DNA of 64,000 bases. It comes from Bacteroidales bacterium. GTDB taxonomy: Bacteria; Bacteroidota; Bacteroidia; Bacteroidales; Muribaculaceae. Of this stretch, positions 24,551-32,801 are shown piece after piece (position 1 is the stretch's first letter; every line of letters begins with the position of its first letter). Below the pieces are notes generated by a model that worked only from the letters and a program-made list of their open reading frames with translations, made no database searches and was not told the DNA's origin. The stretch lies in NCBI GenBank assembly GCA_019415705.1, contig DXYS01000006.1, forward strand, positions 47,416 through 111,415. Direction: 5' to 3'. Both the position numbers and the translations under genes were made by a program.

Positions 24551-26257
24551 ATGAGAGGATTTGAATTTCTTAAAGCAGAAAAGCCCGACTCGGCAGACAA
24601 AACAAAGCAGAAAGACGCGGCCCGCAACGCCCGGCCGAAGAGTATTCTCGAATCTTTTGAATATATAGTCGAATTGGCCGAGAAATCAAATTTAGACAAG
24701 GACTTCTTCGATAAGGCGGCCACGCACATCAGATATGCCGGGCGCAAACTTAAGCTCACTCCCATGCAGGTCGTATTGCTCTCGATGTTTGTCGACCGTA
24801 GCGAGGACAGCCGCATCATGATTTCGGAAATTGCCGCTTACACCGGTTGCCGCACGACCAAGCTGCTGCGTCTGTCAGATGACATCGACGTACTCGAGGC
24901 CAAGCATTATATCCGTGCGGCCCGCGGGCGCAAGTCACTGAGCTATCGTGTGCCTTCAGATGTACTGAAAGCCCTTCGCAAAGGGGAGCCATACGTCTAC
25001 ACCGAGGAGCCCGTTGCCGACACAGAGACTTTCTTCGACAGATTTGACTGTCTGATGGACGAGATGGATGACGACGAATTGACACATGACATCCTGATGC
25101 ATCGCACAAACGAGATGCTCGAAGAAATTCGTCATACGGCATTTGCCACCGGTTTGCGACGCTACAACCTTGACTCTGAACATAAGCTGATTTTTATCTA
25201 TATGGCCCATCTGTTCGTCGAGAACGATGACAACAATATCGTATTCAGCGACATCGAAAATATCTATGACGATGACGAGATACCCGGCTGGCAAAAGCGC
25301 AGTCTGCGAAATCACGAGTCTGAACTATTTACAAAAGAGCTTATCGAAAATGTCAACGAAGACGGCATGGCGCGCTCTGATGCGTTCAAACTCACCAATA
25401 AAGCAAAGGACGAACTCCTCGGCGAGCTCAAACTCAATTCTCTCGGCAAGTCAGACCGCGGACTGATTAAGGCGTCGTCACTTGCCGCCAAAAAGCTGAT
25501 TTACAACTCTGCCGAGGAGAAAGAGATTGGCGAGCTTGCATCAATTCTTTCGGCCAAGCGTTTTGACGAAGTGCAGACCCGTTTGCGTGCAGCCGGCATG
25601 CGCCCCGGATTCTGCTGCATATTTTATGGAGCGCCCGGCACCGGCAAGACCGAAACTGTCTATCAGCTCGCACGTCAGACCGGCCGCGATATAATGCGTG
25701 TTGACGTCGATAAAATCAAAAGCTGCTGGGTCGGCGAAAGCGAGAAAAACATCAAGGCGCTTTTTGACCGCTACCGCAGCATCTGCAAAAACTCGACGCT
25801 TGCGCCGATTCTGCTCTTCAACGAGGCCGATGCCGTGCTCGGTGTCAGAATGGAAGGCGCATCAAGCGCTGTCGACAAAATGGAGAACTCTATCCAGAAC
25901 ATCATCCTGCAGGAGATGGAGTCACTCGAGGGCATAATGATTGCGACGACTAACCTCACGACAAATCTCGACAAAGCCTTCGAACGCCGTTTCATTTACA
26001 AAATCCGTTTTGACAAGCCGACCGTCGGGCCGCGTGCCAAAATCTGGCAGAGCATGCTCAACGGGCTGTCAGACAAAGATGCCGAGACGCTTGCCTCGCA
26101 GTTTGACCTCTCGGGCGGCGAGATTGAGAACATCGCACGCAAACACTCTGTCAACGCCATTCTTTCAGGAAATGAGGATATAAACCTCGACGAGATTATC
26201 GCATCGTGCCGCCATGAACGCCTTGACAATTCACCTCGCGCCAAAATCGGATTCTGA
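24551..26257 (+). CDS. AAA-family ATPase with winged-helix-like N-terminal region
   Basis: The 568-residue protein has a C-terminal AAA module: Walker A IFYGAPGTGKTE (near 360), a pore-like segment SCWVGESEKNIKALFDRY, Walker B ILLFNEADAVLG (Asn-Glu-Ala-Asp variant), sensor 1 MIATTNLTTNLDKAFERR with arginine finger, and GGEIENIARKHS as sensor 2. The N-terminal 300 residues include MISEIAAYTGCRTTKLLRL, which could be a winged-helix or substrate-recognition domain, and an acidic DDDEL region. No transmembrane segment is seen. It probably remodels a protein or RNP complex. Its position after rtcB-prfH and before a VWA gene is notable because AAA and VWA proteins often act together. Confidence 0.85.
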   Translation: MRGFEFLKAEKPDSADKTKQKDAARNARPKSILESFEYIVELAEKSNLDKDFFDKAATHIRYAGRKLKLTPMQVVLLSMFVDRSEDSRIMISEIAAYTGCRTTKLLRLSDDIDVLEAKHYIRAARGRKSLSYRVPSDVLKALRKGEPYVYTEEPVADTETFFDRFDCLMDEMDDDELTHDILMHRTNEMLEEIRHTAFATGLRRYNLDSEHKLIFIYMAHLFVENDDNNIVFSDIENIYDDDEIPGWQKRSLRNHESELFTKELIENVNEDGMARSDAFKLTNKAKDELLGELKLNSLGKSDRGLIKASSLAAKKLIYNSAEEKEIGELASILSAKRFDEVQTRLRAAGMRPGFCCIFYGAPGTGKTETVYQLARQTGRDIMRVDVDKIKSCWVGESEKNIKALFDRYRSICKNSTLAPILLFNEADAVLGVRMEGASSAVDKMENSIQNIILQEMESLEGIMIATTNLTTNLDKAFERRFIYKIRFDKPTVGPRAKIWQSMLNGLSDKDAETLASQFDLSGGEIENIARKHSVNAILSGNEDINLDEIIASCRHERLDNSPRAKIGF

Positions 26258-26291
26258 GCGCCGGCGGCAGACAGTTAATCTATTATAAAAC

Positions 26292-26346
26292 TGCGTTCAC
26301 TATTAAATATGCGCCCTCGTCGGGCGTTATTTTAATAGTAAACGCA
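26292..26346. repeat. Long two-tier inverted repeat after the ATPase gene
   Basis: TGCGTTCACTATTAAA (26292-26307) pairs with TTTAATAGTAAACGCA (26331-26346) at 15 of 16 positions. The interior holds a second stem CGCCC/GGGCG around TCGTC. The AT-rich arms without a trailing T-run make it unlike an ordinary terminator. It lies in the 117-base gap before the PepSY-like gene and could be an operator, mRNA end or small mobile palindrome. Confidence 0.55.
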
Positions 26347-26374
26347 TAATTATATTTAAAACACACGTAAACCT

Positions 26375-26890
26375 ATGATTAGAAAGCTTATAGTAATTAT
26401 TGCATTGTTTTTTGGTGTAATTTCGGCCTCAGCAGCCCTTCCCATCGACAAATACAGCATCAACCGCAAGGATTTACCCGAGGAGGCACAGCAGATGCTC
26501 GACGAGCACTTCCCCAAAGCAAAAGTCAGCATGGTGAAAGTAGACCGCCATCTCCTCAAAAAAACAGACTACGACGTCAAACTCACCAACGGCACCAAAA
26601 TCGAATTCAGCAACAAAGGCCGCTGGACCAGCGTAGACTGCAAGAAAAAGTCCGTGCCGGAATCGCTTGTGCCGAAAGCCATTCGCAATAACGTCGCAAA
26701 AAAATACTCCGATGATAAAATCGTAAAGATAAGCCGTTCGTCACTCTACTACATCATCGGACTCGCAAACGGCAAGGAACTGAAATATGACCGCCTCGGC
26801 ATATTCCAAGGCGAAGTGACCAAAAAAGAAGCCGAAGATTTCGAGGCCGAAGCCCTCTCCGAAGCCGACAGCACCGACAGCGAGCAGTAA
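26375..26890 (+). CDS. Secreted PepSY-like (putative beta-lactamase-inhibitor-like) protein
   Basis: This 171-residue protein has a signal peptide (cleavage near ASAAL) and two repeats of the PepSY-like fold. The first spans LPEEAQQMLDEHFPKAKVSMVKVD to KIEFSNKGRWTSVDC; the second spans VPKAIRNNVAKKYSDDKIVKI to GKELKYDRLGIFQGE. The C-terminus is acidic. Bacteroidales encode many such periplasmic proteins of unknown function. The 32802 gene is a paralogue with the same plan. Whether it belongs functionally to the neighbouring repair cluster is doubtful; a hairpin separates it from the ATPase gene. Confidence 0.75.
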   Translation: MIRKLIVIIALFFGVISASAALPIDKYSINRKDLPEEAQQMLDEHFPKAKVSMVKVDRHLLKKTDYDVKLTNGTKIEFSNKGRWTSVDCKKKSVPESLVPKAIRNNVAKKYSDDKIVKISRSSLYYIIGLANGKELKYDRLGIFQGEVTKKEAEDFEAEALSEADSTDSEQ

Positions 26891-26914
26891 ATAGCTTTTA
26901 CATCTAACGGTGAT

Positions 26915-26960
26915 AAAAAGGAGGATGTTGTAAGACGTTGCTCGCAACATCCTCCTTTTT
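26915..26960. terminator. Bidirectional terminator
   Basis: AAAAAGGAGGATGTTG (26915-26930) pairs perfectly with CAACATCCTCCTTTTT (26945-26960), giving a 16-bp stem with A and T tracts on the two sides. It serves the convergent PepSY-like and VWA genes. Confidence 0.9.
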
Positions 26961-26983
26961 ACGGCGTTTTCATAGTTTAGCAA

Positions 26984-27805
26984 TCAATACGCATCGCGTA
27001 CATCTTTATAAGAGGCATATACTTCTGACATCTCGGGGTCATCACACTCGTCACACAGTTTGTCAAACATAGCGCGGCAAGCATGCGAACTGCGCGCGAA
27101 GACAGAAGCTTTTACAAGTTGGCTTGTTTTACGGCCCGTGTGGAACGGCACGCAAACGCCATCGGTAATTGCCGACAATTCGACAAACCACGGATCACCG
27201 GTTATCGTAACCGTGTCGATTGCGATTTCCATCTCAGCGGCTTTAAGAGCCTCGGCACGCCAGTCTATCCGGTTATTGATCACATAGTCCTTGTAATTAT
27301 AACCCAATTCGTGAGGCACGGCATCGGCAATAAGCAGTATTGACCGCGTCGAGCCTTCGCGCCAAGGCGTTTCTTCAACAATCTTCTTGATTACAAGCTC
27401 ATAAAACTCCGGTCCGTCACCGCCTGAGGTGTCGTGTGAGTTGAGTACGAATTTTATAAGTTCATTCTCATTGTCAGTCGGCGCGATACACTGGTAGGCA
27501 TCTCCGAACTCCTGAGCATTATTCATGTCACAGTAGTCGCCGAAAGCGACTATGCCGAGGCGTAAATCATCATTGTCTTTAAAAAGCTGAGGAATAAGTT
27601 CTGACACCTCTTTGCGCACCGTTCCGATATATCGCGCCATTGAGCCGGTGGTATCAAAAGCAATCACCATGTCGAGTTTGCCTATGTTTTTAGGGGCTTT
27701 ATAAGAGCAAAACTCACTGTCGTCGACAACCGGTGAATCAAATCCGTCAGGAATAACCGTTTTCTCAAGGTCTGCTTTTTCTTTCTTTTTTGTTAAAAAT
27801 CCCAT
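26984..27805 (-). CDS. VWA (von Willebrand factor A) domain protein
   Basis: The 273-residue cytoplasmic protein lacks a signal peptide. Its VWA fold starts at KLDMVIAFDTTGSMARYI, where Asp51, Thr53 and Ser55 form a MIDAS-like metal site (DxTGS variant). LRLGIVAFGDYCDMN, then DTSGGDGPEFYELVIKKIVEETPW and SILLIADAVPHELG complete the Rossmann-like core. Such proteins are metal-dependent protein-interaction modules and frequently partner with AAA ATPases, one of which is encoded at 24551 on the opposite strand. It ends at a shared terminator. The target is unknown. Confidence 0.85.
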   Translation of the reverse strand: MGFLTKKKEKADLEKTVIPDGFDSPVVDDSEFCSYKAPKNIGKLDMVIAFDTTGSMARYIGTVRKEVSELIPQLFKDNDDLRLGIVAFGDYCDMNNAQEFGDAYQCIAPTDNENELIKFVLNSHDTSGGDGPEFYELVIKKIVEETPWREGSTRSILLIADAVPHELGYNYKDYVINNRIDWRAEALKAAEMEIAIDTVTITGDPWFVELSAITDGVCVPFHTGRKTSQLVKASVFARSSHACRAMFDKLCDECDDPEMSEVYASYKDVRDAY

Positions 27806-28155
27806 TGTGGTTTTGAATTAGTGATATTAATCGAAAAACTATGTCTGTCAATGTGACAAGGACAACTCTATATACCAGAATCGACTTCGATGTAAACAAT
27901 GGACTTGTGTTTTTTTCGCAAAAATACGTCTCACTAATCCATTATATGCCAATAATTACTCCCCGATGTACCAACCTGTCTTAAAAATGTATGAATTATA
28001 ATAACGGCACGAGAAAACGAACTGAATATATAGCAATTAAAGATTACCCGAGCATCTCGTTTGTGACAATTCATCAAACGGGGTGCTCGGGTAAAATTTG
28101 TTTTCTTATATATTTGTTGTTTCGGTCTACTTTCAGGAGATGGCCTTACCATCTG
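27806..28155. other. 350-bp intergenic region
   Basis: The stretch contains the presumed promoter of the leftward VWA gene and the hairpin at 28044-28094. I find no plausible coding sequence on either strand and no RNA gene that I recognise. It separates the repair-type neighbourhood from the tmRNA-linked pseudogene. Confidence 0.4.
28044..28094 (-). terminator. Long stem-loop downstream of the hydrolase pseudogene
   Basis: TTACCCGAGCA (28044-28054) pairs with TGCTCGGGTAA (28084-28094). An inner CGTTTG/CAAACG helix and G-T pairs extend it to about 20 bp around the loop TGACAATTCAT. Its place just after the stop of the leftward pseudogene fits a retained terminator of the once-intact gene. 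Confidence 0.65.
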
Positions 28156-28935
28156 TCAAATGCCGAAAAGGAACGCAAGCGGCTCGGAAACCTGCATCTT
28201 GTCAGCTGCATCGCCGGCATAGATTTCGCCTCCGGTCAGCGTGAGTTTTCTGACCTTTTCGCCGGCATTAAAATCAAGCTTTTTTAAATCTATCCAGAAA
28301 ATATCAGGACTCAATGTCGACTCAAAATAATATACCCGATGTTTCTGATCTGCCACAGTACGCCATCGTGTAGAGGCTATGTTGGGCTGTGACGGGATTG
28401 AAATACCGAGCGGCACTGATACATTACGCATCACACTGAACACTCCGGCCACAGCCTGACGATAATCAGATGTCTTAGGGAGCGCTTTAATGTAAAATGA
28501 TGCTCTCACGAAGCGGTCTGACGCACGGTTTGTACCCGGCAGCATGACAAGACCACCTATCTGGTCCCAATAATCATCTAACGTCTGCTGCTTGTCGTAG
28601 GATGGAGAATTTGTCATCACCTGACAGTCTCGGCCATGATGAATCACGAGACTGCCGTTTATATACTCAAATATCGCACTGTTGCCAGTCGGATCGGAAA
28701 TTGAAAGATGAAGGGTCGATTTAGCACCGTTCGGCAAATCGGGGTCATCGATACGGAATAATTCCTTACCGAGTTCCTCCACGGCTTCATCTACAGTGGC
28801 AAAATTGTCAAGCACATATTGGGTCCAGATGCTCAGACCCATTACAGGACGTTTATCATCAGGTCTGTGATAATCTGATTCGGCCAGAAAAAGCAGATTG
28901 GCAACGAGACCTTGTTTATCGGAATCCGCGGACGC
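28156..28935 (-). pseudogene. 5'-truncated linear amide C-N hydrolase (choloylglycine / bile salt hydrolase family)
   Basis: About 255 codons match the C-terminal three quarters of the family: KQGLVANLLFL, GLSIWTQYVLDNFATVDEAV, VMTNSPSYDKQ, MLPGTNRASDRFVRASFYI and HRVYYFESTLSPDIFWIDL. The N-terminal part, including the catalytic cysteine that is residue 1 of the mature Ntn hydrolase and the following Arg region, is absent. The open frame can be extended to an ATG at 28956, but those codons come from the tmRNA terminator. Homology begins right at the end of that terminator. The gene is therefore a remnant, probably left by recombination at the ssrA 3' end, and cannot be an active hydrolase. 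Confidence 0.85.
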
Positions 28936-28941
28936 AAAAAA

Positions 28942-28979
28942 ATAAAGGCAAAACATTCGAAAAAATGTTCTGCCTTTAT
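28942..28979 (-). terminator. tmRNA terminator
   Basis: On the minus strand ATAAAGGCAGAACATT pairs with AATGTTTTGCCTTTAT (15 of 16) around a 6-base loop and is followed by a T-rich tract. It lies 60 bases after the tmRNA 3' end. Confidence 0.85.
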
Positions 28980-29038
28980 GCTCTTGTGCGTTTATTTGTG
29001 CACAATTTACACAAATGCTTGATTCTCAAGCGCAATTG

Positions 29039-29436
29039 TGGAGTTGGGGGGACTTGAACCCCCGTCCAAACGCGGAACTAATGAGCTTTCTACGTGCGTA
29101 GTCGCTACTTGGTTTTCGTGCTCCGGCAGGCGAACGACGACCAACCGGGGCCTTATCCTCTAAAATTTCGGAGTCTTCGCGAGGCTCTCTGACTCCTATT
29201 CCCGATTTACCAGCACCGCCGTATCGATCCGTCTCGGAAAAAGGACAATCGGGCGATGTCTTGTCTCTGCAACTGTTGCGGAGATTAAGCTTAATTTACT
29301 GTACTTCGATTAAGCAGCAAGAGCGTAGTTATTTTCGCCAATTAAAATTGCTGATGTCTCTGATTAAAGAGCGTAGCCATCATTGCTCTGCACGCTTACA
29401 CACCACCTCTACACGCTGTCAAAACCGGTCAACCCC
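29039..29436 (-). ncRNA. ssrA: tmRNA (transfer-messenger RNA)
   Basis: The 5' end GGGGTTGACCGGTTTTGACA (from 29436) and the 3' end CAACTCCA (to 29039) form the tRNA-like acceptor stem. The T arm reads GGACGGGGGTTCAAGTCCCC. The tag frame from 29339 reads GGC GAA AAT AAC TAC GCT CTT GCT GCT TAA, giving GENNYALAA before the stop at 29310, the Bacteroidales tag. CCA is not encoded. It rescues stalled ribosomes together with SmpB. Its 3' end borders a truncated gene, suggesting past use as an integration or recombination site. Confidence 0.97.
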
Positions 29437-29473
29437 GGAGACAACGGCTCGCGTAGCTGCAAACCGTAGGTTA

Positions 29474-29481
29474 CAAAGTTA
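29474..29481 (-). promoter_or_regulatory. -7 element of tmRNA promoter
   Basis: Read on the minus strand TAACTTTG matches TAnnTTTG and places the transcript start about 30 bases before the mature tmRNA 5' end, which allows RNase P processing. Confidence 0.6.
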
Positions 29482-29628
29482 CTATAATAACAACGAAGCA
29501 TACTAATTGCCCTATAATTTTTATATCTATTTAACACATTTAAGCATAATTGCTCGTGCTCTTTCACAAAAATGCCCAATTAAGACTCACTGACATACAT
29601 CAACATCTTATCCAAAGTGAATATTTTG

Positions 29629-29636
29629 TAAATTTG
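29629..29636 (+). promoter_or_regulatory. -7 element upstream of the NhaC-type antiporter
   Basis: TAAATTTG matches TAnnTTTG. A leader of about 80 bases would precede the GTG at 29726. Confidence 0.45.
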
Positions 29637-29725
29637 CAGTCTCTTATTGAGTCACAGACTTAAGGCTCATCCGAAATTACACATACGCCAAGTTTCCATA
29701 ATTAACAAGATTTCTTCAATCTATT

Positions 29726-31234
29726 GTGAATATACCCAAGCTTAAAGCATCATCAGACGGTCATCCGTCAGTCTGGCTGTCAGCCATCCCGGTCGTGTTC
29801 CTACTCGCTGTGCTCATTATGATAATGGTTTTAATGGGGAATGACGCCATCTCTGATTACAGCCACATCAGCCTGTTGATTTCGGCTATGCTCGCTGTCT
29901 CTTTAGCATTGGTCAGCGGGTGTCTGCAGTCGGCAAAACTAATCAGCGGATTCAGGCGCAGCGCCAAGCAGATTCTGCCGGCAGTGCCTCTGTTGCTGCT
30001 GATTGCTCTTATCTCGACCACGTGGATGCTGTCGGGCGTTGTGCCAACGCTTATTGACTACGGCCTGCAGTTGCTCAATCCCCGCTTTTTCCTCGTCACA
30101 ACCTGTGCGGTCTGCGCCTTGGTGTCTGTTCTCACCGGCAGCTCATGGACGACCATCGCCACCATCGGCGTGGCGTTCATCGGCATCGGCTCACTGATGG
30201 GATATAACGAGGCATGGATTGCAGGCGCCATCATCTCGGGCGCATATTTCGGCGACAAGGTGTCACCTCTGAGCGACACGACCGTCATCGCCTCATCGTC
30301 GTGCGGAGTCGACCTGTTCGACCATATCCGCTATCTGATGCTGACAGCCGTGCCGGCCATGGCCATCGCTCTGCTCAGCTTCCTTTTAATGGGCTTTTAC
30401 CTTGACCCGGAGAGCAGCGCAAACTCGACAGGCGAAATTATTTCAGCTCTGCGCGCCAATTTCGACATCTCGCTGCTGACACTGATTATTCCGCTTGTAA
30501 CCGGTATTTTAATCGCACTAAAGGTCAAGACACTCTACACACTGCTGGTCGGCTCGGCCATGGGTATCGCGGGCATATTCATCTTCCAGCCGTCGATTGC
30601 AGCCGAACTCACAGGCGGCCCTTCGGCCGGCATCGGCGAGCGCATCGCCTCTACCCTGTCGATACTATGGTCTGAGACAAACCTCCATACCGGCAACGAG
30701 ACCCTCGACGCTTTTGTATCGACAGGCGGCATCACCGGGATGCTGCCGACCGTGATGCTCGTCATCTGCGCCATGCTTTTCGGCGGAGCCATGATAGGCA
30801 CCGGCATGCTGCGTGTGATAGCCCGTGCTGTCACAGCCCGCTTAAGACGCCGCACATCGATTGTCGCATCGACCGTCACGGGCGGCTTGTTTCTCAACTC
30901 GTGCACCGCTGACCAGTATCTGTCACTCATAATCGGCGGCAACATGTTCGGCGATGTCTATGCGCGCAACAATCTCGAGCCGCGACTGCTCAGCCGCACG
31001 CTCGAGGACTCAGTCTCGGTGACGTCCGTGCTGATACCGTGGAACTCGTGCGGCGTCACCCAAGCCACAGTGCTCGGTGTCGCAACTCTCTCCTACCTGC
31101 CGTTCTGCATCTTCAACGTTCTTTCGCCGCTAATGTCGTTGTTTATGGCGTGGATAGGATTTAAAATAAAAGATGTTTCTTTATCCACTCAAGATGCCCC
31201 CGCTCAGTCCGGTCTGAAGTCCAGTGCTCGTTGA
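29726..31234 (+). CDS. nhaC: Na+/H+ antiporter, NhaC family
   Basis: The 502-residue inner-membrane protein has about 11-12 hydrophobic segments. Family motifs include VSVLTGSSWTTIATIGVAF, AGAIISGAYFGDKVSPLSDTTVIASS and a late LNSCTADQYLSLIIGGNMF with LEDSVSVTSVLIPWNSCG. It exchanges sodium or a related cation or organic anion for protons. The start is a GTG; no better upstream start is visible. The last 24 codons overlap the convergent esterase gene by 74 bases, an unusual arrangement. Confidence 0.9.
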   Translation: MNIPKLKASSDGHPSVWLSAIPVVFLLAVLIMIMVLMGNDAISDYSHISLLISAMLAVSLALVSGCLQSAKLISGFRRSAKQILPAVPLLLLIALISTTWMLSGVVPTLIDYGLQLLNPRFFLVTTCAVCALVSVLTGSSWTTIATIGVAFIGIGSLMGYNEAWIAGAIISGAYFGDKVSPLSDTTVIASSSCGVDLFDHIRYLMLTAVPAMAIALLSFLLMGFYLDPESSANSTGEIISALRANFDISLLTLIIPLVTGILIALKVKTLYTLLVGSAMGIAGIFIFQPSIAAELTGGPSAGIGERIASTLSILWSETNLHTGNETLDAFVSTGGITGMLPTVMLVICAMLFGGAMIGTGMLRVIARAVTARLRRRTSIVASTVTGGLFLNSCTADQYLSLIIGGNMFGDVYARNNLEPRLLSRTLEDSVSVTSVLIPWNSCGVTQATVLGVATLSYLPFCIFNVLSPLMSLFMAWIGFKIKDVSLSTQDAPAQSGLKSSAR

Positions 31235-32465
31235 CGGGCGTGATAAGCGCCTCACGCGGAGCGGTGATAGAGTTATAGACCGCATAGCTCGTCGTAGGCG
31301 TACAAGTATTATCGTTAAAACCCCACGTCATATAGACCGGCACTTTCAGACTACGTGCAAAATTGACCACATCATAATATTTTAAAGTCTCTAAAACACG
31401 TTCGTCGACCGGCTCACCGCGGCTGAAGAAATGAGGATAGCCGCCCGTACCGCCGGCCGCGTAACCGCACATGTCGCTAAGAGCCGGATGATTGGCCACA
31501 CACGCCGTCACACGGTCGTCAAGCGCTGCGGCGACAATGGCGAGCGCTCCGCCCTGACTGCCTCCCTGCGTGATTACGTTGCGGCCGTCCCACTCTGGCA
31601 GCGTCGTGAGGAAATCAATGGCACGTATGAGTCCCAAGTAGACTCCTTTCATATAATAATTGTCGCGGTTTTCGAGGCCAAAGCTAAGATACTGCCCGAA
31701 AGCAGCCGACACCTCGTTGAATAGTTTCTCGTCCATGGTCGGATTGAGACCGTGGATCTCCATGTCGAAACGTATGCAACCGTTCTCGGCATAGAATCTG
31801 TGTGCCAACGGGTTGCGTATCGGCTTGACGCCGGCCCCGGGAGGCGACATGACTATGGGGCACGAGCCGGGCTCGGCATCGCGGGGCACATACATATAAC
31901 CGTACATCGACCGTCCTCGGCGACCGGTCTCCAATTTGACAAGATATGCGCGCACTTTGTCGGTCGAGTACTCAGGCACGTCGCTAATGGTATATCGCAA
32001 AGGCAGCTTCTTAAACTCGGCGAGATTTGCCGACCAGAACTCATCAAAATCGCCGGGCATCTCCACGTAGGGTTTTATACTATCAGGGTCAAAACCGAGC
32101 TTAATGTGATGCGACGTTGTCTGCCCGTCGACATTTGCCTTAAGCCGCAAGTCACGGAATCCCGGCCGACCCGGCGCAGGCATGATTACACAGCCACGGC
32201 CGAGGCTGTCAAGCATGATGCTGCCGTTCTGAAACCCGTCGCGATGGTCATCACCGATTTCATAATTGACACGACCGCCGGCTACGGGCACACCGTAGCG
32301 ATAGAGTGATATCTCGACGGTCGGATTCTCGTTGCGGCCATAAATCCAGTCGGCATGGTCAGGGACAGTAACCCACAACATATCGTCACGATAGGGATAA
32401 TTCTCGGCCTTCACGGTAAAAGCCGCTGTCAATAAGGCAACAATAGTGACAATCAGGTTTTTCAT
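31161..32465 (-). CDS. Acetylxylan esterase-like alpha/beta hydrolase (CE7/AXE1 family)
   Basis: This 434-residue secreted protein has a signal peptide (near TVKAEN) and an N-terminal beta domain (about 25-140). The AXE1-type hydrolase domain starts at DFDEFWSANLAEFKKLPL. Catalytic features are GGSQGGALA (Ser nucleophile), the Asp in WGFNDNTCTP and His near RGHLEWIKKHL. Members remove acetyl groups from xylo-oligosaccharides or other acetylated compounds. It is convergent with nhaC and ends inside that gene's 3' region. Its distance from the utilisation locus means it need not act with GH43 and GH3. Confidence 0.88.
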   Translation of the reverse strand: MKNLIVTIVALLTAAFTVKAENYPYRDDMLWVTVPDHADWIYGRNENPTVEISLYRYGVPVAGGRVNYEIGDDHRDGFQNGSIMLDSLGRGCVIMPAPGRPGFRDLRLKANVDGQTTSHHIKLGFDPDSIKPYVEMPGDFDEFWSANLAEFKKLPLRYTISDVPEYSTDKVRAYLVKLETGRRGRSMYGYMYVPRDAEPGSCPIVMSPPGAGVKPIRNPLAHRFYAENGCIRFDMEIHGLNPTMDEKLFNEVSAAFGQYLSFGLENRDNYYMKGVYLGLIRAIDFLTTLPEWDGRNVITQGGSQGGALAIVAAALDDRVTACVANHPALSDMCGYAAGGTGGYPHFFSRGEPVDERVLETLKYYDVVNFARSLKVPVYMTWGFNDNTCTPTTSYAVYNSITAPREALITPVNEHWTSDRTERGHLEWIKKHLLF

Positions 32466-32569
32466 GGTTTTGTAGTTTAGTGAGCCGAGCCGGCGGCAGA
32501 GGCTTTACAAAAGGATAAAAATAAAGACCGCATCGTCAAGTTTGCGACTTAAACTGAGGCGGTCTGTGA

Positions 32570-32646
32570 TGGTGACTCATACAGGATTCAAACCTGTAAC
32601 CTTCTGATCCGTAGTCAGATGCTCTATTCAGTTGAGCTAATGAGCC
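32570..32646 (-). tRNA. tRNA-Arg (anticodon ACG)
   Basis: On the minus strand the acceptor stem GGCTCAT pairs with ATGAGTC. The D arm is AGCTCAACTGAATAGAGC, the anticodon stem TCTGA/TCAGA encloses loop CTACGGA (anticodon ACG), and the T arm is ACAGGTTTGAATCCTGT. A CCA follows the discriminator A. ACG is read as ICG after deamination. Confidence 0.96.
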
Positions 32647-32745
32647 AATTGCTATCTTGCGATTGCGAGTGCAAAGTTAATGCAATTCGTCGAATTGTCA
32701 AACATTTTCGCCCGATTTTTTGAAATAATTTCGTCGGGAACAACA

Positions 32746-32780
32746 ACGGCCGCGGAGTAGATAGTGCTCACCGCGGCCGT
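32746..32780. terminator. Stem-loop terminator downstream of the second PepSY-like gene
   Basis: ACGGCCGCGG (32746-32755) pairs perfectly with CCGCGGCCGT (32771-32780), loop of 15. It lies just after the stop of the leftward 32802 gene and is followed on that strand by TTGTTGTT. Confidence 0.7.
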
Positions 32781-32801
32781 AATTACATGTATAACAATTA
32801 T

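Noticed and set aside
28936..28956. Start codon of the hydrolase at 28956
   Set aside because: These codons are the tmRNA terminator stem and T-tract; family homology begins only after them.
31161..32465. Membership of the acetylxylan-esterase-like gene in the xylan locus
   Set aside because: It is 13 kb away behind tmRNA and unrelated genes, with no shared dyad operator visible upstream.
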